Shown here piece after piece: positions 1 through 6,698 of a DNA stretch of 43,752 bases. Below the pieces are notes generated by a model. It was not told the origin of the DNA. It ran no database searches and saw only the letters and a program-made list of their open reading frames with translations. Position numbers and translations under genes: made by a program. Source of the stretch: an uncultured Eubacteriales bacterium (GTDB taxonomy: Bacteria > Bacillota > Clostridia > Christensenellales > Aristaeellaceae); contig ONRC01000014.1 in assembly GCA_900320085.1 (NCBI GenBank), forward strand, positions 1 through 43,752, written 5' to 3'. Every line of letters starts with the position of its first letter. The first letter of the stretch is position 1.

Positions 1-22
1 CCCCGGATGCAAAGCATCCGGG
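1..22. repeat. 9-bp stem hairpin, probable truncated copy of the double-hairpin repeat
   Basis: Bases 2-10 (CCCGGATGC) pair perfectly with 14-22 around a 3-base loop. A 9-bp stem with a 3-base loop is the second hairpin of the intergenic repeat also seen at 10792-10812, 11002-11022 and 43731-43751. The first hairpin would lie beyond the window edge, so membership in that family is inferred. Confidence 0.55.
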
Positions 23-34
23 TTGGCGGCGTTC

Positions 35-163
35 TCCGCAGGCTCAATCGTCGCAAGTCCGCTTCATGCGGACATTGCTCGTTTCGCCTGATTTCATCGG
101 CGGTGAGATCAGTCGAAACGAGCAATCTCTCCTGTGGAGAGTTGCGACGATTGAGGCTGCGGA
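35..163. repeat. Cloverleaf-shaped nested inverted repeat (four-way junction)
   Basis: An outer stem pairs 35-56 with 142-163 (22 positions, one mismatch at 42/156). Inside it are three hairpins with no unpaired bases between them: 57-73 (6-bp stem), 74-126 (13-bp perfect stem 74-86/114-126 continued by 88-98/102-112), and 127-141 (6-bp perfect stem with 3-base loop). Nearly every base can pair. It is not a tRNA: the acceptor stem is far too long and there is no anticodon-loop pattern. It lies between the window edge and the terminator of the foldase gene. It could be a cruciform-forming DNA repeat, a miniature mobile element, or a structured RNA. No long coding frame explains it. Confidence 0.8.
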
Positions 164-285
164 TCGCATAGGCCCTCGCCTCGTTCTTGATTTTCATCCT
201 TCACAGCACGACTGTTAGTATTTTAGAAGATGAATCGTATCAATCGTTAGGTAATAGATTTCTCAGTGGCGATATGGACGAATAG

Positions 286-312
286 CAAAAAGCGCTCCCT
301 TGCGGGGGCGCT
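286..312 (-). terminator. Rho-independent terminator of the foldase gene
   Basis: Bases 291-299 pair with 304-312 (9 pairs, one G-T) around a 4-base loop. The minus strand then reads a short T run (286-290). It begins 20 bases beyond the foldase stop codon. Confidence 0.8.
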
Positions 313-331
313 TGATTTTGGATGGAGGGTT

Positions 332-1933
332 TTATTCCGCAGGAGTTTCCGTGGCTTCAGCGGGGTTGGTCAGGGCATAGATCGCTTCCTGATTGTACAC
401 CACTTCGTGTTCCGCCTGCCAGCCGGACAAAGCGTCGGACAAAATCTGGTTCTCCTTGACGTTTTCCAGATACGTTTTGATTTCATCGTGAATGGCTTCT
501 GTCATCTCGATCTTTCCGCTCTGCACGTCGCGCAGGTAGTAGAGGATGTGGATGCCGTTTTTGCCCACCACGGGGTCAGATACGTCGCCGGGCTTGACCA
601 TCTTTTCGCTGAACGCGGCCTCGGTGAACACAGGATCCCAGATCAGGCTTTCCTTATGCACATGATAGCCGTCAGCCAGCCGCGCTTCGTCCTTCATGCC
701 AGGGTCCTGGTTGTATTCGCTGATCAGGGCGGTGAAGTCCTCGCCCTTTTCCAGGCGGGCGTAAATATCGTCGATGGTTTCCTTTTTGCTGTCCAGGATG
801 GCCTGACGGGCTTCGTCCATCGTGGCTTTAAGGGCTTCGTCTCCGTCGGGCGCTTCCTCGGTCTTGCTTTCCTCATAGGCGGCCTGGGCCTTGTCGTAGG
901 CGTCCATCAGCGTTTCGTCCACGTCCAGCAGGATGTGGATGATGCCGCGGTAGCCTTCCGGCACGAAGAAGAACTGCTGGCCGTAGTAAGCCTGATACAG
1001 CTCGTAGGTGCCCACGTTGCCATCGAAGGAAGCAATGTCCTGTTCGGCGGCCTCGTCAAAGAGCGCCTGAATGTCCTCTTCCGAGACAGCCACTTCCTTG
1101 CCTTCCAGAATATACGCTTCCAGCTTTTTCTGGGAAGCCTCGCTCTGGTACTGCTTGGTGATGGTTTCTTCGGTGATGCCGTGGCTGGTGTAGTATTCCG
1201 CGGCTTCCTGGCGGGTCTGCTCCAGCGCGGTCTCGTCGTTTCCGCCGAAATAGCTCACATACTGCTGAATCGCTTCTTCCCATTCGGCCTTGCCCTTGGC
1301 GGTGAATTCGGCTGTTTCTTCGTCTGTGAACTGGTCGAAGCCCAGCTCTTTGATTTTATCGGAAAGGATACGGGTCTGAATCAGATAATCCAGGGCGGTT
1401 TTATAGTCGGTGCTGTCGTTGATATAACCGCCGGATACCAGGCTGTTCAGCACGTTCTGCGTATCAGCCAGGGTGATTTCCTTGCCGTCCACGATCGCCA
1501 GCACGGGATTCTCGGCCACGGGTTCTTCCGCCGTTTCGGCAGGAGCTTCTTCCGCAGCCGCTTCAGTGGGAACGGGCTCTTCCGTCGGGGCTTCCACAGG
1601 AGCTTCGGTGGCAGCGGGCTCTTCCGTCGGGGCTTCCACAGGAGCTTCGGTGGCGGCGGGCTCTTCCGTCGGGGCTTCCACAGGAGCTTCGGTGGCGGCG
1701 GGCTCTTCCGTCGGAGCTTCCGAAGGAGCCTCAGTGGGAGCGGGTTCTTCGGTTGGCGCTTCCGTCGGGGCGGGCGCTTCGGTCGCGGTTTCAACAGGCG
1801 CGGCGGTTGGCTGCGCGGCGGCCGCGACGGTTTTGTCCTGCTTCGCGCCGAAAATATCCGTAAACTGATACAGGCAGAAAACCGCCGCCAGTACGATCAC
1901 GATGGCACATATAATCCCAACTTTTTTAGACAT
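332..1933 (-). CDS. Membrane-anchored PrsA/SurA-like peptidyl-prolyl isomerase (parvulin type)
   Basis: A 533-residue protein predicted to sit outside the membrane and help secreted proteins fold. Residues 5-24 form one hydrophobic anchor; there is no clear lipobox, unlike lipid-anchored PrsA. Residues about 40-140 are a Pro/Glu/Thr/Ala linker containing four 14-residue repeats. A SurA-like helical region follows (about 143-300). The parvulin domain begins at RGIIHILL (329), is interrupted by about 50 charged helical residues (340-388), and resumes to GKNGIHILYY (457-466). The start at 1933 has an AAGGA site 8 bases upstream; 29 further codons are open upstream without a site. A terminator follows directly. 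The class is well supported; substrates are unknown. Confidence 0.82.
   Translation of the reverse strand: MSKKVGIICAIVIVLAAVFCLYQFTDIFGAKQDKTVAAAAQPTAAPVETATEAPAPTEAPTEEPAPTEAPSEAPTEEPAATEAPVEAPTEEPAATEAPVEAPTEEPAATEAPVEAPTEEPVPTEAAAEEAPAETAEEPVAENPVLAIVDGKEITLADTQNVLNSLVSGGYINDSTDYKTALDYLIQTRILSDKIKELGFDQFTDEETAEFTAKGKAEWEEAIQQYVSYFGGNDETALEQTRQEAAEYYTSHGITEETITKQYQSEASQKKLEAYILEGKEVAVSEEDIQALFDEAAEQDIASFDGNVGTYELYQAYYGQQFFFVPEGYRGIIHILLDVDETLMDAYDKAQAAYEESKTEEAPDGDEALKATMDEARQAILDSKKETIDDIYARLEKGEDFTALISEYNQDPGMKDEARLADGYHVHKESLIWDPVFTEAAFSEKMVKPGDVSDPVVGKNGIHILYYLRDVQSGKIEMTEAIHDEIKTYLENVKENQILSDALSGWQAEHEVVYNQEAIYALTNPAEATETPAE
1583..1750 (-). repeat. Four 42-bp tandem repeats inside the foldase gene
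   Basis: Four in-frame 42-bp units encode the 14-residue unit EEPAATEAPVEAPT and close variants (residues 62-117). The middle units are nearly identical in DNA, indicating recent slippage or unequal exchange. They form a flexible acidic, proline-rich spacer between membrane anchor and folding domains; copy number is likely to vary between strains. Confidence 0.85.
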
Positions 1934-1991
1934 TTGCTTTATCCTTACCTCACTTTTCTTTCCCGCGAACCGGGAAGTAATCGCGGATGAT

Positions 1992-2020
1992 ATTATGACA
2001 CAGGTTCGGATTCTTCGCAA
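1992..2020 (-). promoter_or_regulatory. Candidate sigma-A promoter of the foldase gene
   Basis: On the minus strand TTGCGA (2020-2015) is followed after 17 bases by CATAAT (1997-1992). This places transcription start about 50-55 bases before the chosen start at 1933 and argues against the longer reading frame that begins at 2020. Confidence 0.5.
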
Positions 2021-2127
2021 GTGTTTTTCAAAAATAAAACGGGATTGTTACATCTTGTTCATTCTTTTACTGCTATTTTGACATAATCGGGGATAGCGTG
2101 ATTCTTGCCGAAAGGGATAGAAACGTG

Positions 2128-2583
2128 CTATACTGACGGGGTGGATCGCTTTTCCGCAAAGAAGCGGCGAAGCAGCGCGCCGCACTGTTCTTCCAGCACG
2201 CCGCCCGCGCACTGAACGCGATGGTAAAAAGCAGGATCCTGGGGCAGGGTGTACACGCTGCCGCAGCAGCCCTGCCGCGGATCGTATGCACCGAACACGC
2301 AGGCGTCGGCCTCTGCCATGATAAGCGCTCCGGCGCACATGGGGCAGGGCTCCAGGGTGACATACAGGGTGCAGCCGTGCAGACGGCGGTCCCCCAGTAC
2401 CCGGCAAGCGCGTTCCATGGCCAGCATTTCCGCGTGGGCAAAGGGCTGGCCTGCTTCCCGCTCGTTGTGGGCGCGGGCGATGACGCGGCCCTGGCAGACC
2501 ACCACCGCGCCGACCGGCACTTCGTTTTCATCCGCCGCCGCTTCCCGCAGCGCTTCTTGCATCCATTCTTCCGCCCGCAGCAT
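2128..2583 (-). CDS. tadA: tRNA-specific adenosine deaminase TadA
   Basis: A 151-residue deaminase that converts adenosine to inosine at the wobble position of tRNA-Arg(ACG). The zinc site is complete: H50-A-E52 (FAHAEMLA), with E52 as the proton shuttle, and P-C80-x-x-C83 (EPCPMCAGA). Length is usual for the family. The start at 2583 has a GGGAGG site. It is divergent from the nitroreductase gene at 2669. On the minus strand an extended -10 (TGATATAGT) lies in the 85-base gap and could be its promoter. Identification is firm. Confidence 0.95.
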   Translation of the reverse strand: MLRAEEWMQEALREAAADENEVPVGAVVVCQGRVIARAHNEREAGQPFAHAEMLAMERACRVLGDRRLHGCTLYVTLEPCPMCAGALIMAEADACVFGAYDPRQGCCGSVYTLPQDPAFYHRVQCAGGVLEEQCGALLRRFFAEKRSTPSV

Positions 2584-2668
2584 GTGCCTGCCTCCCGTTT
2601 GGTTCCCTTGATTTTTTCATTACTATATCACAGGACCCCGCTATGATTCAAGAAGGAGGAAAAAGAAC

Positions 2669-3229
2669 ATGACCAATGAAACGCTCAGCCTGATTTCCGC
2701 CCGCCGCAGCCACCGCGCTTATGCCCCCACGCCCCTGACCCAGGAGCAAATCGACGCTTTGCTCAAAGCCGCGGTGGAATCGCCCTCCGCTGTGAACCGC
2801 CAGCCCTGGCATTTTTCAGTGGTGCGCAACCAGCAATTGCTGGATGAGCTCAACCAGGCCGTATGGGAACAGATGATGAAGCGGAATCCGGAAAAGCGCT
2901 CCCCGCGTTTTGCGGACAAGGACTTCCATGTGTTTTATCACGCGCCGTGCGTGATCGTGATTTCCGGTCTGCCGGACTTCCACTACACCCCCATCGACGG
3001 CGGCATTGCGGTGGAAAACATCGCGCTGGCGGCGGAAAGCATGGGGCTGGGCAGTGTGATTTTGGGAATGCCGCGGGACGCTTTCCTGGGCGACAAGGCG
3101 GATGCCTTCCGCAAGGCCCTGCATTTCCCCGAGGGCTGGGACTTTGTGATCGCCATTGCCGTGGGCGTGCCCACCGATACCAAGCCCGCCCATGAGGTGA
3201 AGGAAGACAGGATTTCGTTCGTGGATTAA
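2669..3229 (+). CDS. Nitroreductase-family FMN oxidoreductase
   Basis: A 186-residue protein of the small flavin nitroreductase family, which reduces nitro groups, quinones or other electron-poor substrates with NAD(P)H. The N-terminal SRRSHRAY and the SPSAVNRQPWHF segment (about residues 38-50) match the FMN phosphate and ring-binding parts; GGIAVENIALAAESMGLGS is the conserved central helix and glycine loop. AGAAGGAGG precedes the ATG. The physiological substrate cannot be told from sequence. A GC-rich structured region (3248-3302) follows the stop. Confidence 0.9.
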   Translation: MTNETLSLISARRSHRAYAPTPLTQEQIDALLKAAVESPSAVNRQPWHFSVVRNQQLLDELNQAVWEQMMKRNPEKRSPRFADKDFHVFYHAPCVIVISGLPDFHYTPIDGGIAVENIALAAESMGLGSVILGMPRDAFLGDKADAFRKALHFPEGWDFVIAIAVGVPTDTKPAHEVKEDRISFVD

Positions 3230-3247
3230 AATTCCTTTCGCCCAAAA

Positions 3248-3302
3248 CGTCGTCTGTCCCGCCGCAGCGCCGCGCCTTTTCAGCGGCCAGACGACGGGAC
3301 AG
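3248..3302 (+). terminator. Hairpin region with two mutually exclusive stems
   Basis: Bases 3248-3256 (CGTCGTCTG) pair with 3288-3296, while 3254-3261 (CTGTCCCG) pair with 3295-3302. The two stems share bases on both sides and cannot form together. It lies 18 bases after the nitroreductase stop. There is no T run, so termination is uncertain. Confidence 0.45.
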
Positions 3303-3389
3303 TGATGCAGGAGACCCCCATGTTCATTCTATGCCGGCGTGCGGCTGGGCATGACAAGTTTTCTATATGTGATGAAGGAAGCAAACGAC

Positions 3390-4181
3390 ATGACTGAATT
3401 ATCCCCCGTTTTGCCGCCGCGCACGGGCGGCAACGAAAACAAGGATTTTGTAAAGATCGCCGCGTTCATCTTCATGATCATCGACCACATCGGCGCGGCT
3501 TTCTTCCCCAATGTGTATGAGCTGCGCCTTCTGGGCCGCATCGCGTTTCCGCTGTTCGCGTGGGGGATGGTGACGGGCGCGGTGTACACCCGGAACATCT
3601 GGAAGTATGCCCTGCGTGTGCTGATTGTCGGCGTTATTTCCCAGCCCTGTTTTGTGTACGGCATGAACCATTCCTGGAACGAGCTCAACGTGTTCGCCAC
3701 GCTGCTGCTGGGCCTGCTGGGAATCGCGGCCATCCGGGAAAACCGGTTCGGCAGCCGGTACTGGGGGCCGGTGCTGGCGGTGCTTGCCGCCTGCACGGTC
3801 AAAATGGATTACGGCTTCCAGGGCGTGCTGTTTGTGATGCTGCTGTATGGCGCGCGGCAGACGCGGGCGTCCATCGCGAGCCTGATGATCGCGTATTGCC
3901 TGTATTGGGGCTTTGGCACGCTGTCGCTCAAAACGGTGTTCGGCCTGCCGGTGATTCAGCAGGTATCTTTTCTGCCGGAGGGACGAAAGCTGTTTGCGCA
4001 TATCGCGCAGATCGAGTTCTGGGCCATTCTGGCGCTGCCGATCATCCTGCTGCCCATGCGGTCCAGAAGGGATAGGCCCCATCTGCCCACGTGGGTTGGA
4101 TACACCTTTTATCCCGTCCATCTGGCGATCATCGGCATCATCCGGCATTGGCATGAAATCACCGCGTTTTTCAGTCGATAG
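3390..4181 (+). CDS. TraX-family multi-pass membrane protein
   Basis: A 263-residue membrane protein with about seven hydrophobic spans. The N-terminal block NKDFVKIAAFIFMIIDHIGA followed by LRLLGRIAFPLFAWGMVTG is the hallmark of the TraX family (named after the F-plasmid pilin acetylase). Chromosomal Firmicutes members are common; their acyl acceptor is not known, and pilin modification should not be assumed because no pilus gene is nearby. I start at 3390, where AAGGA is 10 bases upstream; in-frame ATGs at 3339 and 3372 have poorer sites. Its last 11 bases overlap the convergent gene ending at 4171. Confidence 0.85.
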   Translation: MTELSPVLPPRTGGNENKDFVKIAAFIFMIIDHIGAAFFPNVYELRLLGRIAFPLFAWGMVTGAVYTRNIWKYALRVLIVGVISQPCFVYGMNHSWNELNVFATLLLGLLGIAAIRENRFGSRYWGPVLAVLAACTVKMDYGFQGVLFVMLLYGARQTRASIASLMIAYCLYWGFGTLSLKTVFGLPVIQQVSFLPEGRKLFAHIAQIEFWAILALPIILLPMRSRRDRPHLPTWVGYTFYPVHLAIIGIIRHWHEITAFFSR

Positions 4182-4488
4182 GCGTCGTCTGAAACGCCGC
4201 CGCCTGTTTCAGGGCCTGACGATGGCGGCTGATCACCTGATCCAGTTCCTGGTGCCGGGTTGGCGCGGCAATGCGCATATTCGGCAGACGCATACGCGGC
4301 AGGCCGTCGGTGTCAGAACGCCGGGGCTCGGGATGCTCCATGGGCATTCGGGGCTGCCGCGCGGGCGGTTCGCTGGCCGCGGGCTGGTAGTCCAGCTGTC
4401 TGGAACGCCAGGCCAGCCATCGGTCCTGCTGCTCCTGCCAGGTCAGCGCCGCGAAGGGCGATTTGTTTTCCGTTTTTTCCTGGTTCAT
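4171..4488 (-). CDS. Small soluble protein of unknown function
   Basis: 105 residues, very rich in Gln, Arg and Pro, without signal peptide or membrane span. An AAGGAGG site 8 bases before the ATG supports translation. The middle (about 35-75) is probably disordered and the C-terminal part (QELDQVISRHRQALKQAA) looks helical. It is convergent with the TraX-like gene and overlaps it by 11 bases. I do not recognise a family. Confidence 0.65.
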   Translation of the reverse strand: MNQEKTENKSPFAALTWQEQQDRWLAWRSRQLDYQPAASEPPARQPRMPMEHPEPRRSDTDGLPRMRLPNMRIAAPTRHQELDQVISRHRQALKQAAAFQTTPID

Positions 4489-4558
4489 TTCCGTTTCCTC
4501 CTTCCGCTATCCGGTTTTATCGTATGCGGGAAGGCACGAAAGTGTGTTGATAACAAAG

Positions 4559-4591
4559 CAGCCCATGCCCGACGCTTCCGGACATGGGCTG
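4559..4591 (-). terminator. Hairpin after the ABC permease gene
   Basis: Bases 4559-4567 (CAGCCCATG) pair perfectly with 4583-4591. Read on the minus strand, the stem is followed by a short CTTTGTT tract, fitting a weak terminator 13 bases past the end of the regulator-ATPase-permease operon. Confidence 0.6.
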
Positions 4592-4603
4592 ATATTTTAT
4601 GGA

Positions 4604-5254
4604 TTACAGCTGCAGGTCAACCATGGCAAAGCGTTTTCCGGACGCCCTTTCACTCAGCCAGGTGGCCCCGGTGAAAAACAGCAGAGCCGCGCCAATGAAC
4701 AGCAGCTTTTCCGGCAAGTGCGCCGGGTCCTGGGTGTCCAGGCAGTCCCGCACGAAGGGGACGGCGTAGGTGCTCACGATCGCCAGCAGGATATATACGA
4801 ACACCGCCGCGCTGCTGAGCAGGAAGGGCACGCCGACCTTGTTGATGTTCTTGTACCAATTGGGGAAGAAGATCAGGTTGAACAGGCCGAACAGGATGAA
4901 GCCTTCCCCCAGCAGGGCGATGTTCGCGTCCATCCCCGCCTGATTGGGCGTGAACCCGATCAGGCTTTTGACCCACAGCATCACCGCGGCGGCAATAATA
5001 TCCGCCAGTTCCAGACAGCACACCATTCCGATGCGGCCATGCACCATCTGTTTCCTGCTCACGGGCAGGGCGGCGGTGAAGGCCGCGTCGTGGGTTTCCC
5101 GGCCCGTCAGGCAGATAAAGAACACGCCCAACGTCATATAGAAAAAGCTGACGGCGTAAGGGTAATTGGGAATCAGGATCATGGTGCACAGCATCAGAAA
5201 CAACGGCGCGGTGGGATGCAGGCACAGCCTGAATTCTTTTTTCAGCAGATTCAT
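4604..5254 (-). CDS. ABC-2 type transporter permease
   Basis: A 216-residue membrane protein with about six hydrophobic spans (for example LFLMLCTMILIPN, FFYMTLGVFFICLTG, AAVFVYILLAIVSTYAV). RETHDAAFTAALPVSRKQMV resembles the cytoplasmic loop of ABC-2 permeases that follow GntR/XRE-controlled ATPases. Its ATG overlaps the TGA of the upstream ATPase gene (5251-5254), typical of translational coupling, so the two should form one exporter. The same frame is open to 5518, but that part lies inside the ATPase gene and has no ribosome site. Substrate unknown; drug or lipid efflux is typical of such operons. Confidence 0.8.
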   Translation of the reverse strand: MNLLKKEFRLCLHPTAPLFLMLCTMILIPNYPYAVSFFYMTLGVFFICLTGRETHDAAFTAALPVSRKQMVHGRIGMVCCLELADIIAAAVMLWVKSLIGFTPNQAGMDANIALLGEGFILFGLFNLIFFPNWYKNINKVGVPFLLSSAAVFVYILLAIVSTYAVPFVRDCLDTQDPAHLPEKLLFIGAALLFFTGATWLSERASGKRFAMVDLQL

Positions 5255-6108
5255 TGCGCGGCCTCCTCCTTGTCCAGATGCACCATGATTTCGTCCAGCG
5301 TGGCGGCACGGCAGGGAATGCCTGCGGCTTTCGCGTCGTCCGCCTGTATCAGCGCGGTATATCCGTCCCGCACCCGGCAGACGCCCTTGGTAAGCGCCTT
5401 GACGTTTTCGGGCAGCTCGCCCTGAATCTCCGCCAGCAAATACTGGGTGCGGAAGTTCTCCAACTCCATGTCCGCCGTCAACTGGCCCTTTTGCAGAAAC
5501 AGGATACGATCGGCGCACTTGTCCAGGTCGCTGGTGATGTGGGTGGAAAACAGGATGGTCTTGCCCGCGTCCCGGAGGGAGAGGAAGATTTCGATCAGTT
5601 CTTCCCGGGACACCGGGTCCAGGCCGCTGGTGGGTTCGTCCAGCAGCATCAGGTCTGCCCCGTGGGACAGGGCCAGCGCCAAGGCATACTTGATCTTCAT
5701 GCCGTTGGACAGGGCCGCGGGGGTCTTGCCTTCGTCCAGGCCGAATTGGCTCATGTATTTCCGATACGTTCCATCGTCCCAGCCGGGATAGAAAGCGCGG
5801 GTCACATCCGTGATGGTTTTCAGCTTTTTGCCGGTGTAATAGGTCATGCCCGCCGACACGAAGCCGATGCGCTGCTTGATGGCTTCTGCGCTGGTTTTCA
5901 TGTCCAGCCCGAAGAAGCTGACCTCGCCCCCGTCCGGGCGGATGAAGCCCAGCAGGGAATTGAGGGTAGTCGTTTTGCCCGCGCCGTTGCGGCCGATGAA
6001 GCCGGTGATCGCGCCGGGAACCAAATCAAAAGTCACGTCCCGCAGCTCAAATGCGGGATATTTTTTCGTCAGGCCCCGTACCGACAGGGGCGCGTTATTT
6101 GCCGCCAT
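5251..6108 (-). CDS. ABC transporter ATP-binding protein
   Basis: A 285-residue ATPase. Walker A GRNGAGKTT (39-47), degenerate signature LSNGMKIKYALALAL (133-147), Walker B LMLLDEP (153-159), SGLDP D-loop (161-165) and H-loop H190 (STH) are all present. The signature reads SNGMK in place of the usual SGGxx, a variation frequent in this exporter subgroup. The gene overlaps the regulator upstream by 14 bases and the permease downstream by 4, so the three are one transcript. The C-terminal 70 residues probably hold regulatory contacts. Confidence 0.9.
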   Translation of the reverse strand: MAANNAPLSVRGLTKKYPAFELRDVTFDLVPGAITGFIGRNGAGKTTTLNSLLGFIRPDGGEVSFFGLDMKTSAEAIKQRIGFVSAGMTYYTGKKLKTITDVTRAFYPGWDDGTYRKYMSQFGLDEGKTPAALSNGMKIKYALALALSHGADLMLLDEPTSGLDPVSREELIEIFLSLRDAGKTILFSTHITSDLDKCADRILFLQKGQLTADMELENFRTQYLLAEIQGELPENVKALTKGVCRVRDGYTALIQADDAKAAGIPCRAATLDEIMVHLDKEEAAQ

Positions 6109-6517
6109 TGCGCATCACCTCCGCAACCTGCATGAAAAATTTTGCGTCCATCAGGGCGATGCCCCGGTCCTCGTCGCCCAGCACCATGAGCTGGTCGCCG
6201 GGATTGATGTGGAACACCCGCCTGGCCTGCACCGGGATCACGATCTGGCCCTTGTCGCCGACGGTGACCAAACCGAACATGTGCTTTCCCTTCAACGGCG
6301 GCGCTTCCGGAGGGGCCTGGTACAGCGGCGCGTTGGCCAGGTCGTCCAGGGTCACGTCCAGCGCCTGGCTCAGCTTCCCGCTCATTTCCAGGTCCGGCGC
6401 GCTTTCGCCGCTTTCCCACTTGGCGATGGTCTGGCGGGAAACGCCGATCTGCTCGGCCAGCGCTTCCTGGGTGATGGACTTCCTTTTCCGCAAATACTGA
6501 ATGTTCTCACCAATCAT
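6095..6517 (-). CDS. XRE-type HTH regulator fused to an AbrB-like domain
   Basis: 140 residues. Residues 1-60 are a lambda-repressor-type HTH (ITQEALAEQIGVSRQTIAKWESGES). After a Pro-rich linker, residues about 80-125 form a SpoVT/AbrB-like swapped-hairpin motif (GLVTVGDKGQIVIPVQARRVFHINPGDQLMVL shown here as GLVTVGDKGQIVIP...INPGDQL). Both halves can bind DNA, so one chain may contact two kinds of site. As first gene of the regulator-ATPase-permease operon it is probably an autoregulator responding to the transporter's cargo. GAGGTGGG precedes the ATG. Confidence 0.85.
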   Translation of the reverse strand: MIGENIQYLRKRKSITQEALAEQIGVSRQTIAKWESGESAPDLEMSGKLSQALDVTLDDLANAPLYQAPPEAPPLKGKHMFGLVTVGDKGQIVIPVQARRVFHINPGDQLMVLGDEDRGIALMDAKFFMQVAEVMRNGGK

Positions 6518-6539
6518 ACTTTTCCCACCTCACGGGAAC

Positions 6540-6568
6540 ATCATAGCAGAGATAATGTCCGGCTACAA
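6540..6568 (-). promoter_or_regulatory. Promoter of the XRE-AbrB/ABC operon
   Basis: Minus-strand TTGTAG (6568-6563), 17-base spacer, TATGAT (6545-6540). Transcription would start near 6533, giving a leader of about 16 bases with the ribosome site. Autorepression at this short leader is plausible but not shown. Confidence 0.65.
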
Positions 6569-6639
6569 GATACGAATCACAACATTCCGGAGCGTTTATG
6601 TTAAAAGTCGTTTACATCCATGCTGGACTGTTTTTTCTG

Positions 6640-6668
6640 TTGCCGCTCCCCTGCTTTTTTGCTATAAT
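6640..6668 (+). promoter_or_regulatory. Promoter of the GTPase-NYN fusion gene
   Basis: TTGCCG (6640-6645), 17-base spacer, perfect TATAAT (6663-6668), placed 30 bases before the ATG at 6699. This makes an upstream start at 6501 impossible for that transcript. Confidence 0.75.
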
Positions 6669-6698
6669 AAATCAATCAAACCAAGGGAGGGCGCGGTG

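Noticed and set aside
35..163. tRNA or tmRNA because of the cloverleaf shape
   Set aside because: Stem lengths (22, 6, 13+11, 6) do not fit a tRNA, there is no T-loop consensus or CCA end, and junctions have no unpaired bases.
1583..1750. CRISPR-like array
   Set aside because: Units are contiguous, in frame and coding; there are no spacers.
266..1990. Plus-strand open frame opposite the foldase gene
   Set aside because: Its Phe/Gly/Arg repeats are the complement of the foldase's 42-bp repeat; no ribosome site, and it reads through the foldase terminator.
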